DNA from: Arthrobacter sp. YN
GTDB taxonomy: Bacteria; Actinomycetota; Actinomycetes; Actinomycetales; Micrococcaceae
DNA: 64,000 nucleotides
Direction: 5' to 3'
Assembly: GCF_002224285.1 (NCBI RefSeq)
Contig: NZ_CP022436.1
Span: 806,001-870,000 of the forward strand
A model generated the notes under the pieces. The model was not told where the DNA came from. It saw nothing but the letters and a program-made list of their open reading frames with translations, and searched no databases. Position 1 is the stretch's first letter, and every line of letters begins with the position of its first letter. The position numbers and the translations under genes are program-made. This document shows positions 8,639 through 18,196 of this stretch, in pieces.

Positions 8639-9297
8639 GGTTGCTCTACGCGGTAGCCGACGCCCCGGACGTTGATGATGAATCCGGGAAGTTGGAGCTT
8701 GGATCTGAGGCCTGTCAGGTGCACGTCCAAGGACCGGGAGTGGGCCAGGAAAGCATCTCCCCAGAGTGCGTCCAGGATCTGTTCCCGGGTGACCACGGAG
8801 CCTGCATTCCTGGACAAGAGGCTGAGGAGGTCGAACTCGGTTGCGGTGAGGGCGAGGTGCCTTTGGCCCACGGATGCCACGCGACGGTGGAGGTCCACTT
8901 CCAGCTCTCCGAGGACTATGGTGTGCGGGGTTTCCTGGCCTGAGCGATTGGTGCGCCTGGTGACTGCTTCGATTCTGGCGAGCAGCTCCACGAGCTTCAC
9001 GGGCTTGACCAGGTAGTCATCCGCCCCGGATCGAAGACCCAGCACCACGCTGCGCTCGTCGTCGCGTGCTGTCAGGATCAGGATGGGAATCTGGGTTACT
9101 TGGCGGAGTTTCCGCAGGACGTCCAAGCCATCCAGGTCCGGGAGGCCGAGGTCCAGCAGGATCACTTCGTGCTGCCGGTGGGCGAGCAGTGCATCCTCGC
9201 CACGGGATACCCGGGTGTGCTTGTGGCCGGCTGAGGCGACGGCAGCGCTCAAGGCTGACGCCATGGCGTCGTCATCCTCGACGATGAGCACGTGCAC
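8635..9297 (-). CDS. OmpR/TctD-family response regulator
   Basis: Two-domain response regulator of 220 residues. The receiver (1-118) has the acidic pocket EDD (7-9), phosphoacceptor Asp49 (ILLDLGLPDLDG), and the conserved lysine in DDYLVKPVKLVEL. The C-terminal winged helix (about 130-220) shows LALTATEFDLLSLLSRN, VVTREQILDALWG and VRGVGYRVEQP, typical of OmpR-type DNA binding. First gene of the regulator-kinase-TAXI operon. A long inverted repeat at 9387-9445 separates it from the MHS gene read in the same direction. Confidence 0.93.
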   Translation of the reverse strand: MHVLIVEDDDAMASALSAAVASAGHKHTRVSRGEDALLAHRQHEVILLDLGLPDLDGLDVLRKLRQVTQIPILILTARDDERSVVLGLRSGADDYLVKPVKLVELLARIEAVTRRTNRSGQETPHTIVLGELEVDLHRRVASVGQRHLALTATEFDLLSLLSRNAGSVVTREQILDALWGDAFLAHSRSLDVHLTGLRSKLQLPGFIINVRGVGYRVEQP

Positions 9298-9386
9298 TGT
9301 CAGGGTCCTTTGTCTTGCTGGGCTGGTTTACTGCGGGCTGGTTCGCTGGATTGTTTACGGGTCTGGTCCGCTACTAGAGCTTAACG

Positions 9387-9445
9387 TTGTGAGGCCCGCT
9401 CTGCGCCCTTCGGAGTATCCAAAGTGCGCAGAACGGGCCTCACAA
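9387..9445 (-). terminator. Terminator-like hairpin between MHS permease and response regulator
   Basis: A 20-bp stem (9387-9406 with 9426-9445) and a 19-base loop; the single mismatch becomes a G-U pair in minus-strand RNA. It starts 11 bp beyond the stop of the minus-strand MHS gene, consistent with terminating that transcript. Because it also lies upstream of the response regulator gene, a regulatory role cannot be excluded. Confidence 0.7.
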
Positions 9446-9455
9446 GGCCGCCAGG

Positions 9456-10853
9456 TCAGGCGTTGACGAGGTCCTTCTTGTCGTCGTCGTCCTTCGCAGT
9501 GCCCTTGGCCACAAAAGCGTTGCCTTGCTCGGCATCCAGGTGCGTGGCCTTCTTGTTCTTCAACGCGAAGATGTACACCAGCAGCGAGATGAAAATGGCT
9601 GCCGTGACGTAGGTGAAGAACAAGTCCACCTGATCCGACTTCTGCAGCGCTGCGCCAATCAGCGGAACGGTGCCGCCGAACAGCGAGTTGGCGATCGCGT
9701 AACCGAGCCCGACGCCGAGCGCGCGGATGGAAGCCGGGAACAGTTCGGCCTTCACCAGCGCGTTGATTGACGTGTAGCCGCCAACCATCAGCAGGCCGCC
9801 GAGCATCAGCAGGAACGCCATGAACGGATCCTTGGTGCCGGAAAGGGTGGAGAGCAGTGGCCACGTGAAGAGCACACCGGTCACGCCGAACCAGATCAGC
9901 AAGGGCTTGCGTCCAACCTTGTCCGAGATCAGGCCGTACACCGGCTGCAGCAGCATGAAGATGAACAGAGCCCAGAAGTTGATGACGGAGGTATCTGTCT
10001 TCGCGATGCCGGACGTATCGTTCATGAACTTCAGGATGAAGTTGGTGTACGTGTAGAACGCCACGGTACCGCCCAGGGTGATGCCGATGCAGATAAGCAG
10101 CGGCTTCCAGTGCTTGGTGAACAGCAGCTTCATGGTGCCAGGCTGGGCTTCACCCTCTACCTTGACGTGGGCGGCGCGGAGCTGATCGGCCGAAAGGGTT
10201 TCTTCCATGGAACGGCGGAGCCAGAGAACAACCAGGGCAGCGACACCACCAATGGCAAACGGAATACGCCAGCCCCACGCGGTCAGGTCTTCTTTGCTCA
10301 TGGTGTTCTGCAGGATCACGAGCACCAAGAGGGCAAGCATCTGCCCGCCAATAAGCGTCACGTACTGGAAGCTGGAGAAGAAACCGCGGCGCTTGGCCGT
10401 CGCTGCCTCGGACATGTACGTGGCGCTGGTGCCGTATTCGCCACCGACAGAGAAGCCCTGCACGACGCGGATGAACACCAGCAGGATCAGGGCCCAGAGG
10501 CCGATCACGTCTTGCGTTGGCAGGATCGCGATGGCGAAGGAACCGGCCGACATCATGGTCACGCTCAGCGTCAGCGCGGCTTTGCGGCCCTTGCGGTCGG
10601 CATAGCGGCCGAAGAACCAACTGCCGATGGGACGCATGAGGAACGACGTCGAGAAGACAGCCATCGCCTCAAGGCCTGCCTGCAGGTCGTCCGAGGAGTT
10701 GAAGAAGTGCGACTGGAAATACGCCGCGAAAACCGTATAAACGTAGAGGTCGAACCACTCCACGAGGTTGCCCGCGGAGCCCTTGAGGATGTTGCTCACG
10801 GCCTTACGTGTCTGGGCGGCTTCGCTCAGAGGTGCAGCTTGTTGGGTGCTCAT
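9456..10853 (-). CDS. MHS-family MFS transporter, alpha-ketoglutarate permease-like
   Basis: Twelve-helix proton symporter of the metabolite:H+ symporter family, 465 residues. Family motifs are GNLVEWFDLYVYTVFA in TM1, RPIGSWFFGRYADRKGRK between TM2 and TM3, QGFSVGGEYGTSATYMSE in TM5 and SDKVGRKPLL in the second half. The combination is closest to KgtP/dicarboxylate permeases, so 2-oxoglutarate or a related organic acid is the likely substrate. The start is ATG 10853, with GGAAGG 7 bases upstream. The acidic-lysine tail KDDDDKKDL at the C-terminus is unusual. It reads in the same direction as the two-component operon downstream, which may control it; the 5' region carries an inverted repeat at 11000-11031. 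Confidence 0.85.
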   Translation of the reverse strand: MSTQQAAPLSEAAQTRKAVSNILKGSAGNLVEWFDLYVYTVFAAYFQSHFFNSSDDLQAGLEAMAVFSTSFLMRPIGSWFFGRYADRKGRKAALTLSVTMMSAGSFAIAILPTQDVIGLWALILLVFIRVVQGFSVGGEYGTSATYMSEAATAKRRGFFSSFQYVTLIGGQMLALLVLVILQNTMSKEDLTAWGWRIPFAIGGVAALVVLWLRRSMEETLSADQLRAAHVKVEGEAQPGTMKLLFTKHWKPLLICIGITLGGTVAFYTYTNFILKFMNDTSGIAKTDTSVINFWALFIFMLLQPVYGLISDKVGRKPLLIWFGVTGVLFTWPLLSTLSGTKDPFMAFLLMLGGLLMVGGYTSINALVKAELFPASIRALGVGLGYAIANSLFGGTVPLIGAALQKSDQVDLFFTYVTAAIFISLLVYIFALKNKKATHLDAEQGNAFVAKGTAKDDDDKKDLVNA

Positions 10854-11176
10854 CAATGAACCTTCCTGGACGGCGCCTGATACGGCAGCCGTGTCTTGCA
10901 TGAGTTCGTTCTGTCCATGAAGCGGGTGCTCATGGCGTCCTTGCGCATGGCTCTTCGTCGACTAAGAAAGGCCCTCCGGGGTGAAGAGGACATGTTCCAA
11001 GCTATGGGTGATGCACGGCACAGCCATAGCTGGCAGGGCATTTCCTAACACTTCCTTAGGTTTCGGCCGGTACCGCTGGTATCACGGGTGCCAGGTGAGG
11101 TTCGACGGCGGTCGGGACCGGAGGGCGGTTGGGACCGGACGGCGGGGCCAAGCGTAAGCTGTCGCGTCCGGACGCA
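10854..11176. promoter_or_regulatory. MHS upstream region with inverted repeat
   Basis: 323 bp without a supportable gene. It contains AGCTATGG (11000-11007) and CCATAGCT (11024-11031), a perfect 8-bp inverted repeat with 16-base spacing, about 150 bp before the MHS start codon. This fits a dimeric regulator site, possibly for the adjacent response regulator. The rest shows no structure I can interpret. Confidence 0.35.
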
Positions 11177-11360
11177 CGCTCTCTCACTTCCCGCGGGTTT
11201 CCGGCGGACGCTCTCTCACTTCCCTCGGGTTTGAGCGTGTCGCTCTCTCACTTCCCTCGGGTTTCCGGCGGACGCTCTTTCACTACCCTCGGGTTTGAGC
11301 GTGTCGCTCTCTCACTTCCCTCGGGTTTCCGGCGGACGCTCTTTCACTTCCCTCGGGTTT
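11177..11360. repeat. Tandem array of six 32-bp repeats with two alternating spacers
   Basis: Six copies of a 24-bp core (CGCTCTCTCACTTCCC then T/G-CGGGTTT) start at 11177, 11209, 11241, 11273, 11305 and 11337. They are separated by 8-bp linkers that strictly alternate: CCGGCGGA, GAGCGTGT, CCGGCGGA, GAGCGTGT, CCGGCGGA. The array is therefore built of 64-bp dimers. Copies 4 and 6 share CTCTTTCAC, suggesting duplication of a dimer. No coding potential is evident. Best-preserved array of the dispersed family. Confidence 0.95.
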
Positions 11361-11436
11361 GGCTGGCATTGGTCTTGGGCGTGACCCAAGTCTTCGATGA
11401 GTCATGGGCAAACTCCATGGTGAGCGAGCCCGCGTG

Positions 11437-11658
11437 GCCGAGACCGGGAGCAGACTTTTAGCGAAGAAAAGATGATGGCCTATCCTGATGCTTGGATGCC
11501 CATAAGGCGCAGAATGTCACGTGCGCTACGGCGATTCCCACAGTCAGTCCCTTGCCGCCGGGCACCACCCGGCCCTTGGATCCGTATCACCAGCCTCCAG
11601 ACGGGCTCCGCGTCGCCAACGAGTGCTCCTCCTCGTCAGTCCATGGTGCCTGGCTCAC
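11437..11658 (-). pseudogene. Decayed partial duplicate of the adjacent membrane-protein gene
   Basis: This stretch aligns almost base for base with the first half of the gene at 11705-12157. The start codon is GTG (11658) instead of ATG, and codon 24 is TGA (11587-11589) where the intact gene has CGA. Further in, one C is missing (GATGCCCATAAGG versus GATGCCCCATAAGG) and two bases are inserted after GAAGAAAA. Similarity ends near 11437, about codon 72 of 150. The fragment lies immediately downstream of its parent in the same orientation, so it is a tandem duplication that has lost function. Confidence 0.9.
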
Positions 11659-11704
11659 GGTTTTTCCATCTGGATAGTGAAGGAGCGTCCGGCTGAAGAG
11701 GCCA

Positions 11705-12157
11705 TCATGTGAGAGAGGGATTGTCGTTGATTCGTACCAGTTTCCAGATGGCTATGCGACCAACGCCGGCTGCGACGGCTATGGACAGTGAGAACAGAAG
11801 TGGACCAGTCGGGGAGAGTCCGCCAAACGGCGCACACATGAGCAAAGCCCCGGTGAAAAAAGCGGCAATGTGAAGCCACTGATTCCGGACTCGACGCAGG
11901 GCAAAACCGAGAAGTGACCCCACGGCGGCACCAATGACCCAGACCGGGAGCAGACTGTAAACGAAGAAAATGATGGCCCATCCTGGTGCTTGGATGCCCC
12001 ATAAGGCGCAGAATGTCAGGTGCGCCACGGCGATTCCCACAGCCAGTCCCTTGCCGCCGAGCACCACCCGGTCCTTGGGTCCGTATCGCCAGCCTCCCGA
12101 CGGGCTCCGCGTCGCCAGCGCGAATTCCTCCTTGTCTGACCAGGGTTCCTGACTCAT
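11705..12157 (-). CDS. Small integral membrane protein, function unknown
   Basis: A 150-residue protein I do not recognise. After a polar N-terminus (MSQEPWSDKEEFALATRSP) there are four predicted membrane helices, about residues 36-56, 60-84, 93-113 and 119-140. ATG 12157 has CGGAGG six bases upstream. The final residues PSLT and the stop codon come from a CTCTCTCAC repeat unit at the 3' end. A broken copy of its 5' half follows at 11437-11658. Its neighbours are unrelated in function, and no operon partner is evident. Confidence 0.75.
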   Translation of the reverse strand: MSQEPWSDKEEFALATRSPSGGWRYGPKDRVVLGGKGLAVGIAVAHLTFCALWGIQAPGWAIIFFVYSLLPVWVIGAAVGSLLGFALRRVRNQWLHIAAFFTGALLMCAPFGGLSPTGPLLFSLSIAVAAGVGRIAIWKLVRINDNPSLT

Positions 12158-12171
12158 GAATACCTCCGGGG

Positions 12172-12246
12172 GATGTGAGAGACGGTTCGCCTGAAGGGGC
12201 GGGGATGTGAGAGACGGTTCGCTTGAAGGTGCGGTTATGTGAGAGA
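12172..12246. repeat. 32-bp-period repeats overlapping the TIGR01777 gene end
   Basis: Three units in the minus orientation start at 12172, 12204 and 12236 (GATGTGAGAGACGGTTCGC twice, then TATGTGAGAGAGGG). They fill the space between the start of the membrane-protein gene and the end of the epimerase gene, and the last unit contains the epimerase stop codon. A single further copy lies at 11705-11717 over the stop of the membrane-protein gene. Confidence 0.85.
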
Positions 12247-13146
12247 GGGTTTGGGGTGCGCGTTGGCGATCTCGTTGAGCGCACCGGCGAGTGAGGGGTA
12301 TTCAAAAACGAACCCCGCGTCGAGCAGTTTCCGTGGCTCAACCCAGCGGCTCTTGAGGACCAGCTCGGTCTGGGTCCGAATGAGCACGGCACCGGCCTCG
12401 AGCAGCCAAGCGGGTGTCGGGACGCCGAAAGGGAGACCCAGGCTTTGACGAACCAGGGACATCAGGTCGCGGTTGTCCACGGGGTAGGGCGAGGCCGCGT
12501 TCACCGGCCCGGTCAGCTCACCATGAGTGTGGACAAACACCACACAGCGGAACAAATCCTCCACATGGATCCAGCTGAACTTCTGCGTGCCCGGACCCAT
12601 ATGCCCGCCCAATCCGAGCCGGGCGAGGTTCCTGAGCGGGCTCATGACGCCACCGGCCCCCAGGACAATCGCAATGCGCAGAGCCACCTTTCGCGTGCCG
12701 GGAACAATGGCCGCTGCCAACTCGTCTTCCCACGCACGGGCCACGTCCACGGAGAACCCGCTGCCCAATTCACCCGAGACCTCGGACTGCGGGTGGTCTT
12801 CTGCGTGCCGGTAAATGGTGCCCGTACTGGAGTTGACCCACGTCCGGGGTGGTTCGGCACACGCCGCCACGGCGCCGCCAAGAATGCGCGTGGTCACCAC
12901 CCGGGAGTCCAGAATCTCCCGGCGATGCCGCTCGTCATAACGGCAATTCACGGAGCGTCCGGCGAGGTTCACCAGCAGTTCGGCGCCGTCCAGCGCTTTG
13001 GTGATGGCGCCGTCGTCGTGCCACTGCGCGTCAGCCGAAGCGTCCCGCCCAACGGTCCGGACCTGCCATCCTTCAGCAACAAACCGTTGCCGGAAGTAGC
13101 TGCCTATGAAGCCGCTAGCGCCGGCGATCACCACGGTCCGCGCCAT
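12235..13146 (-). CDS. TIGR01777-family NAD(P)-dependent epimerase/oxidoreductase
   Basis: Extended-SDR-like protein of 303 residues related to YfcH/SulA-type epimerases. The N-terminal Rossmann motif is VIAGASGFIGSYF (about 5-17); ELLVNLAGRSVNCRYDERH, then NSSTGTIYRH and FSWIHVEDL are family hallmarks. The substrate of this family is generally unknown. Translation starts at ATG 13146 inside TAATG, overlapping the TetR stop by 1-3 bp, so it is coupled to and probably controlled by that regulator. The last four residues (PSLT) and stop are encoded by a 32-bp-family repeat, so the native C-terminus may have been altered. Confidence 0.88.
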   Translation of the reverse strand: MARTVVIAGASGFIGSYFRQRFVAEGWQVRTVGRDASADAQWHDDGAITKALDGAELLVNLAGRSVNCRYDERHRREILDSRVVTTRILGGAVAACAEPPRTWVNSSTGTIYRHAEDHPQSEVSGELGSGFSVDVARAWEDELAAAIVPGTRKVALRIAIVLGAGGVMSPLRNLARLGLGGHMGPGTQKFSWIHVEDLFRCVVFVHTHGELTGPVNAASPYPVDNRDLMSLVRQSLGLPFGVPTPAWLLEAGAVLIRTQTELVLKSRWVEPRKLLDAGFVFEYPSLAGALNEIANAHPKPSLT

Positions 13147-13808
13147 TATGAATCCTCCTTGACGTTCCGGACGAGTCCCAGGACGTCGTCGAACACCTTG
13201 CTGACACCCGGAATCTTCGCCAGTGACAGGCCGCGCGCCACCAGCGGGGCAGCGCCGTCGATCAGCTTGCGTGTGCGGCGTTGGCCCTCGGAGCGGTCGT
13301 AAACCCAGAACAGCGCGACGCCCATGTACGCCAGCCACAGCAGTTCGGGCAGATCGCCGCGCAGCTTCTTCGCGACGGCGGGGGAGGAACCCTCGACGGC
13401 GGAGCGGAAGATCGCGAGCGAAGCCTCCCGTGCGGCGGTGGACGCCTCGCCGAACGGATTGACGGGCGACGACGGCCGGATCGCCGTCGCGATGAAGTCG
13501 GAACCGAACTGGTGGTACGGCGCCATGACGTCGATGCCGGTGTGCAGCACTGCCTTCAGGCGGCCTGCGAGATCTTGGACTCCTTCCAAGGCCTGCGCCG
13601 CGACCACGGCGTGTTCATCCTGCACCTGAACGTAAAGCTCCTGGACGAGCTCGTCCTTGGACGCGAAGTAGTAGTAGGCGTTGCCGACGGAGACCCCGGC
13701 CTCCTGGGCAATGGCTCGCATGGTGGTCTTTTCAAAGCCGACCTCGCGGAACATTTTCAGTGCGACATCGGCCACTAATTGGCGGGTCTGCTCACTCTTT
13801 GCTGCCAT
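13146..13808 (-). CDS. TetR/AcrR-family transcriptional regulator
   Basis: A 220-residue regulator. The helix-turn-helix is ALKMFREVGFEKTTMRAIAQ then GVSVGNAYYYFASKDEL, near residues 15-55; the remainder is a ligand-binding helical domain containing LLWLAYMGVALFWVYDRS. ATG 13808 has GGGAG eight bases upstream. It is the first gene of a two-gene unit with the TIGR01777 oxidoreductase. Two identical palindromes upstream (13832-13877) are strong candidates for its own operators, so autorepression is likely. Confidence 0.92.
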   Translation of the reverse strand: MAAKSEQTRQLVADVALKMFREVGFEKTTMRAIAQEAGVSVGNAYYYFASKDELVQELYVQVQDEHAVVAAQALEGVQDLAGRLKAVLHTGIDVMAPYHQFGSDFIATAIRPSSPVNPFGEASTAAREASLAIFRSAVEGSSPAVAKKLRGDLPELLWLAYMGVALFWVYDRSEGQRRTRKLIDGAAPLVARGLSLAKIPGVSKVFDDVLGLVRNVKEDS

Positions 13809-13831
13809 GTTGCCGCTCCCTGAGAGATGTT

Positions 13832-13877
13832 TTGAACGTGTTCAAGTTTGAGTATGACATATTTCTGAACGTGTTCA
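13832..13877. promoter_or_regulatory. Paired TetR operators upstream of the TetR/TIGR01777 operon
   Basis: TTGAAC-GT-GTTCAA at 13832-13845 and TGAACGTGTTCA at 13866-13877 are the same palindrome, with centres 33 bp apart, close to three helical turns, so two dimers would bind one face of the DNA. They lie 24-70 bp before the start codon, where the promoter should be. Confidence 0.75.
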
Positions 13878-13880
13878 AAA

Positions 13881-13970
13881 GGGATGTGAGCGAGCGTTTG
13901 GTGCAAGCGCGCGGGATGTGAGCGAGCGTAGGGTTCAAGCCCGCGGGATGTGAGTGAGCGTTGGGGTGAA
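13881..13970. repeat. Three 32-bp-period repeats upstream of the TetR operators
   Basis: Units GGGATGTGAGCGAGCG start at 13881 and 13913, with a variant (GGGATGTGAGTGAGCG) at 13945, exactly 32 bp apart. The first begins 3 bp after the second TetR operator. Minus orientation of the dispersed family. Confidence 0.85.
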
Positions 13971-14084
13971 GGAGTGGGAGAATGGAACCGGTGCCGGGCC
14001 ATATGCCCCACCAACCACAGTGCTAATACAGCGGGGCGCCCTGAACGAAGGAGCCTGCGCGAACCACTACGAAATGGATGACCC

Positions 14085-14795
14085 ATGCCCTCGCCCTCAG
14101 GCTCCAGTACCTTGAGCAAGCCCGCCCCACGCTTTGCTTCAATAGGCTCCCCGTATTTCGGCATCATGCTGGCCATCATGGCCGTGGTGCTGATCCTGTC
14201 CAACATCGGCGCTTCCAAGGGCGTCGCGCTCGGGCCAATCCTGACTGACGGCGGGTTCTTCCTGTTCCCCATCGCCTACATCCTGGGCGACGTGATGAGC
14301 GAGGTGTACGGCTTCAAGGTGGCGCGCAAGGCCATCATCACCTCGTTTGCCCTCTCGGTCTTTGCCTCTCTTTGCTACTGGATCATCATCGTGCTGCCCG
14401 GTTTCAATGACGAGTACAGCATCGGCAAGCAAGCAGCCCTCGAAGGCGCCCTCGGACCCGTGCCGCTGATCGTCCTTGGATCGCTCCTTGCCTTCCTTGC
14501 CGGACAGACCATCAACTCCTGGATCCTGGTGAAGATGAAGGCCCGCACCGGCGAGAAGTCCCTGTGGGCACGCCTGATGGGCTCGTCCGTGGTGGGCGAA
14601 TTCGTGGACACACTGATCTTCTGCAGCATCGCCGCATCGGTCATCGGCATCACGGACTTCGGCTCGTTCCTGAACTACGCCCTGGTTGGCTTCGTCTACA
14701 AGACGGCCGTGGAGTTCCTGTTCGTCCCGGTTACTGTGCTGGTTGTCGGGTGGATCAAGAAGCGCGAGCCAAGCTATGGGGTAACGGCAGCCTAG
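14085..14795 (+). CDS. yhhQ: Queuosine-precursor transporter (YhhQ/DUF165 family)
   Basis: Integral membrane protein of 236 residues that imports queuosine precursors (preQ0/preQ1 or queuine). Family motifs are LSNIGASKGVALG in the first membrane segment, GGFFLFPIAYILGDVMSEVYG with the conserved acidic DVMSEVYG, LAGQTINSWILVKMK, and GSSVVGEFVDTLIFC. About six membrane helices are visible. It converges on tgt, the enzyme that inserts the base into tRNA, which strongly supports the role. The start is uncertain: ATG 14085 gives a normal length but no strong ribosome-binding site precedes it (GGAGC is 32 bases away). No preQ1 riboswitch was recognised in the leader. Confidence 0.9.
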   Translation: MPSPSGSSTLSKPAPRFASIGSPYFGIMLAIMAVVLILSNIGASKGVALGPILTDGGFFLFPIAYILGDVMSEVYGFKVARKAIITSFALSVFASLCYWIIIVLPGFNDEYSIGKQAALEGALGPVPLIVLGSLLAFLAGQTINSWILVKMKARTGEKSLWARLMGSSVVGEFVDTLIFCSIAASVIGITDFGSFLNYALVGFVYKTAVEFLFVPVTVLVVGWIKKREPSYGVTAA

Positions 14796-14823
14796 GCTCG
14801 GGCCGAGTTCGCCGGAACCGTGT

Positions 14824-14871
14824 GAGTTCGCCGGAAGTTTCCGCACGCCCACGCACGCTTCCGGCGATCTC
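14824..14871. terminator. Hairpin between convergent yhhQ and tgt
   Basis: GAGTTCGCCGGAAG (14824-14837) pairs with CTTCCGGCGATCTC (14858-14871) with one mismatch and a 20-base loop. It lies between the two stop codons of convergent genes and may end both transcripts. No T-tract follows. Confidence 0.6.
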
Positions 14872-14885
14872 GACGCGAGAAGCAA

Positions 14886-16975
<2,090 letters not shown>

Positions 16976-17047
16976 GGCCCCGAATCTACCGCCGTTCGCG
17001 CCCGCATAACAGGTCTTGAAATACCCAGAAGCGGCGCGTCCGGAAAT

Positions 17048-18123
17048 TTATGCCCGCACTGCTTCGAGTTCGTTGCTGATCCGCCGGGCCAACTCGTCTT
17101 CGCCGATGGTCTTGGAGCCGCCGTGGGCGCGCAGGAACATAAGCGCTTCAAGTCGGAGGAACCGCCAATCGCGTTCGGCCTCGTGGTTGCCGTTGTCGAT
17201 CGCGCGGAAGATTTCCTTGTCGTACAGGTTGGGTTCGTTGAGCGAGCGCTGCCGGACCCGGGCGTTAATCCGGGCCTTGAACGGGTCTTCTTCCTGGGAC
17301 TCGGGTGCCCGCAGCAGTTTCTCGTAAACCGCAGCACGATCACTTTGTCCGGCTTCGCGGCAGATGAAACTGGACAATGCCAGCGCCCGCTCAATGGACG
17401 CCCAGCGGTCCAGGTTGCCGTCAAAGGGCAGCACGTTGAGCAGGTCCGCAACGGCCAGGGCATGGTCCGGATCGCGCAGCACAATGCAGAGGTCGAACGC
17501 CAGGTTGCTGAGATCCCGGAGGCAGCTGCCTGATTTGGTGTTGATGCCCTTCGTCAGGCGATCCGCCAGGACCTGGACGCCGTTCTTGCCCTTGTGGTTG
17601 GCCGCGGCTGCGCTCACCACGGCCTCCGGGGTGCCATCCGGTTCGGGGATCAGGGCCAACTCTTCGGCGCTGGGGCTGGTGTACGTGGGTGGCGTTTCCG
17701 GGCGGGGAGGAACGACGACGGCGGACTCGGGGGAGGCGTCGGGGCCTCCTTCTGCGGAGGTGCTGGAGTCCGGGGTGCTGGAGTCGGGGGTGCTGGAGTC
17801 GGCTGCACCAGAGCCCGGAATGCTGGAATCCGGCGTAGTGGACTCGGGGTGCCCGCGCCCGCCGTCCCGGCGTCGCTGTCCGCATCCACGCCTGCACCAA
17901 CTGCGTCCCCCACAGGGACACTGGACCCGACAGTGATCCGCACCGTGCCGCCGTCGACCATGGTCACCAGCAGCAACGCGGCAACGCCGTAATCGTCGTT
18001 CTGCACCTCGATGCCGGCGATTTCAGCGGCTGGCCCGTCGCCGGGTGGATAGACAAAATCTCCGGGCCGCAGGTCCCCAGCCTGCTTCTCTCTGTACTGC
18101 TGTGTGGCTGGGCTGTGAGTCAT
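17048..18123 (-). pseudogene. Frameshifted conserved protein: N-terminal domain, PDSST linker, C-terminal helical domain
   Basis: Two overlapping frames read as one gene broken by a single missing base near 17845-17880. The first begins at ATG 18123 (AAAGGA six bases upstream) with LRPGDFVYPPGDGPAAEIAG and a beta-rich segment DDYGVAALLLVTMVDGGTVR, to about residue 95. The second continues as HPESTTPDSS with three PDSST repeats encoded by 15-bp DNA repeats (17761-17805), then a helical domain ending RRISNELEAVRA at 17048. The span is 1076 bp; one added base gives a 358-residue protein. Past the break the first frame turns into Pro/Arg-rich nonsense while the other keeps normal codon use. I do not recognise the family. 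Either a sequencing error or a recent mutation. Confidence 0.8.
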
Positions 18124-18196
18124 CGGAAGTCCTTTGGTTCTCTTGGGGTCCGCCGTCCAGTCTACAAAGGGCGGCTGGTGCAGGTGCGGGGACCCG

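Noticed and set aside
11177..11360. CRISPR array
   Set aside because: Spacers are 8 bp and only two alternate; repeats lie at many sites in both orientations; no cas genes.
14041..14084. preQ1 riboswitch before the queuosine-precursor transporter
   Set aside because: No class I or II preQ1 core was recognisable in the short leader.
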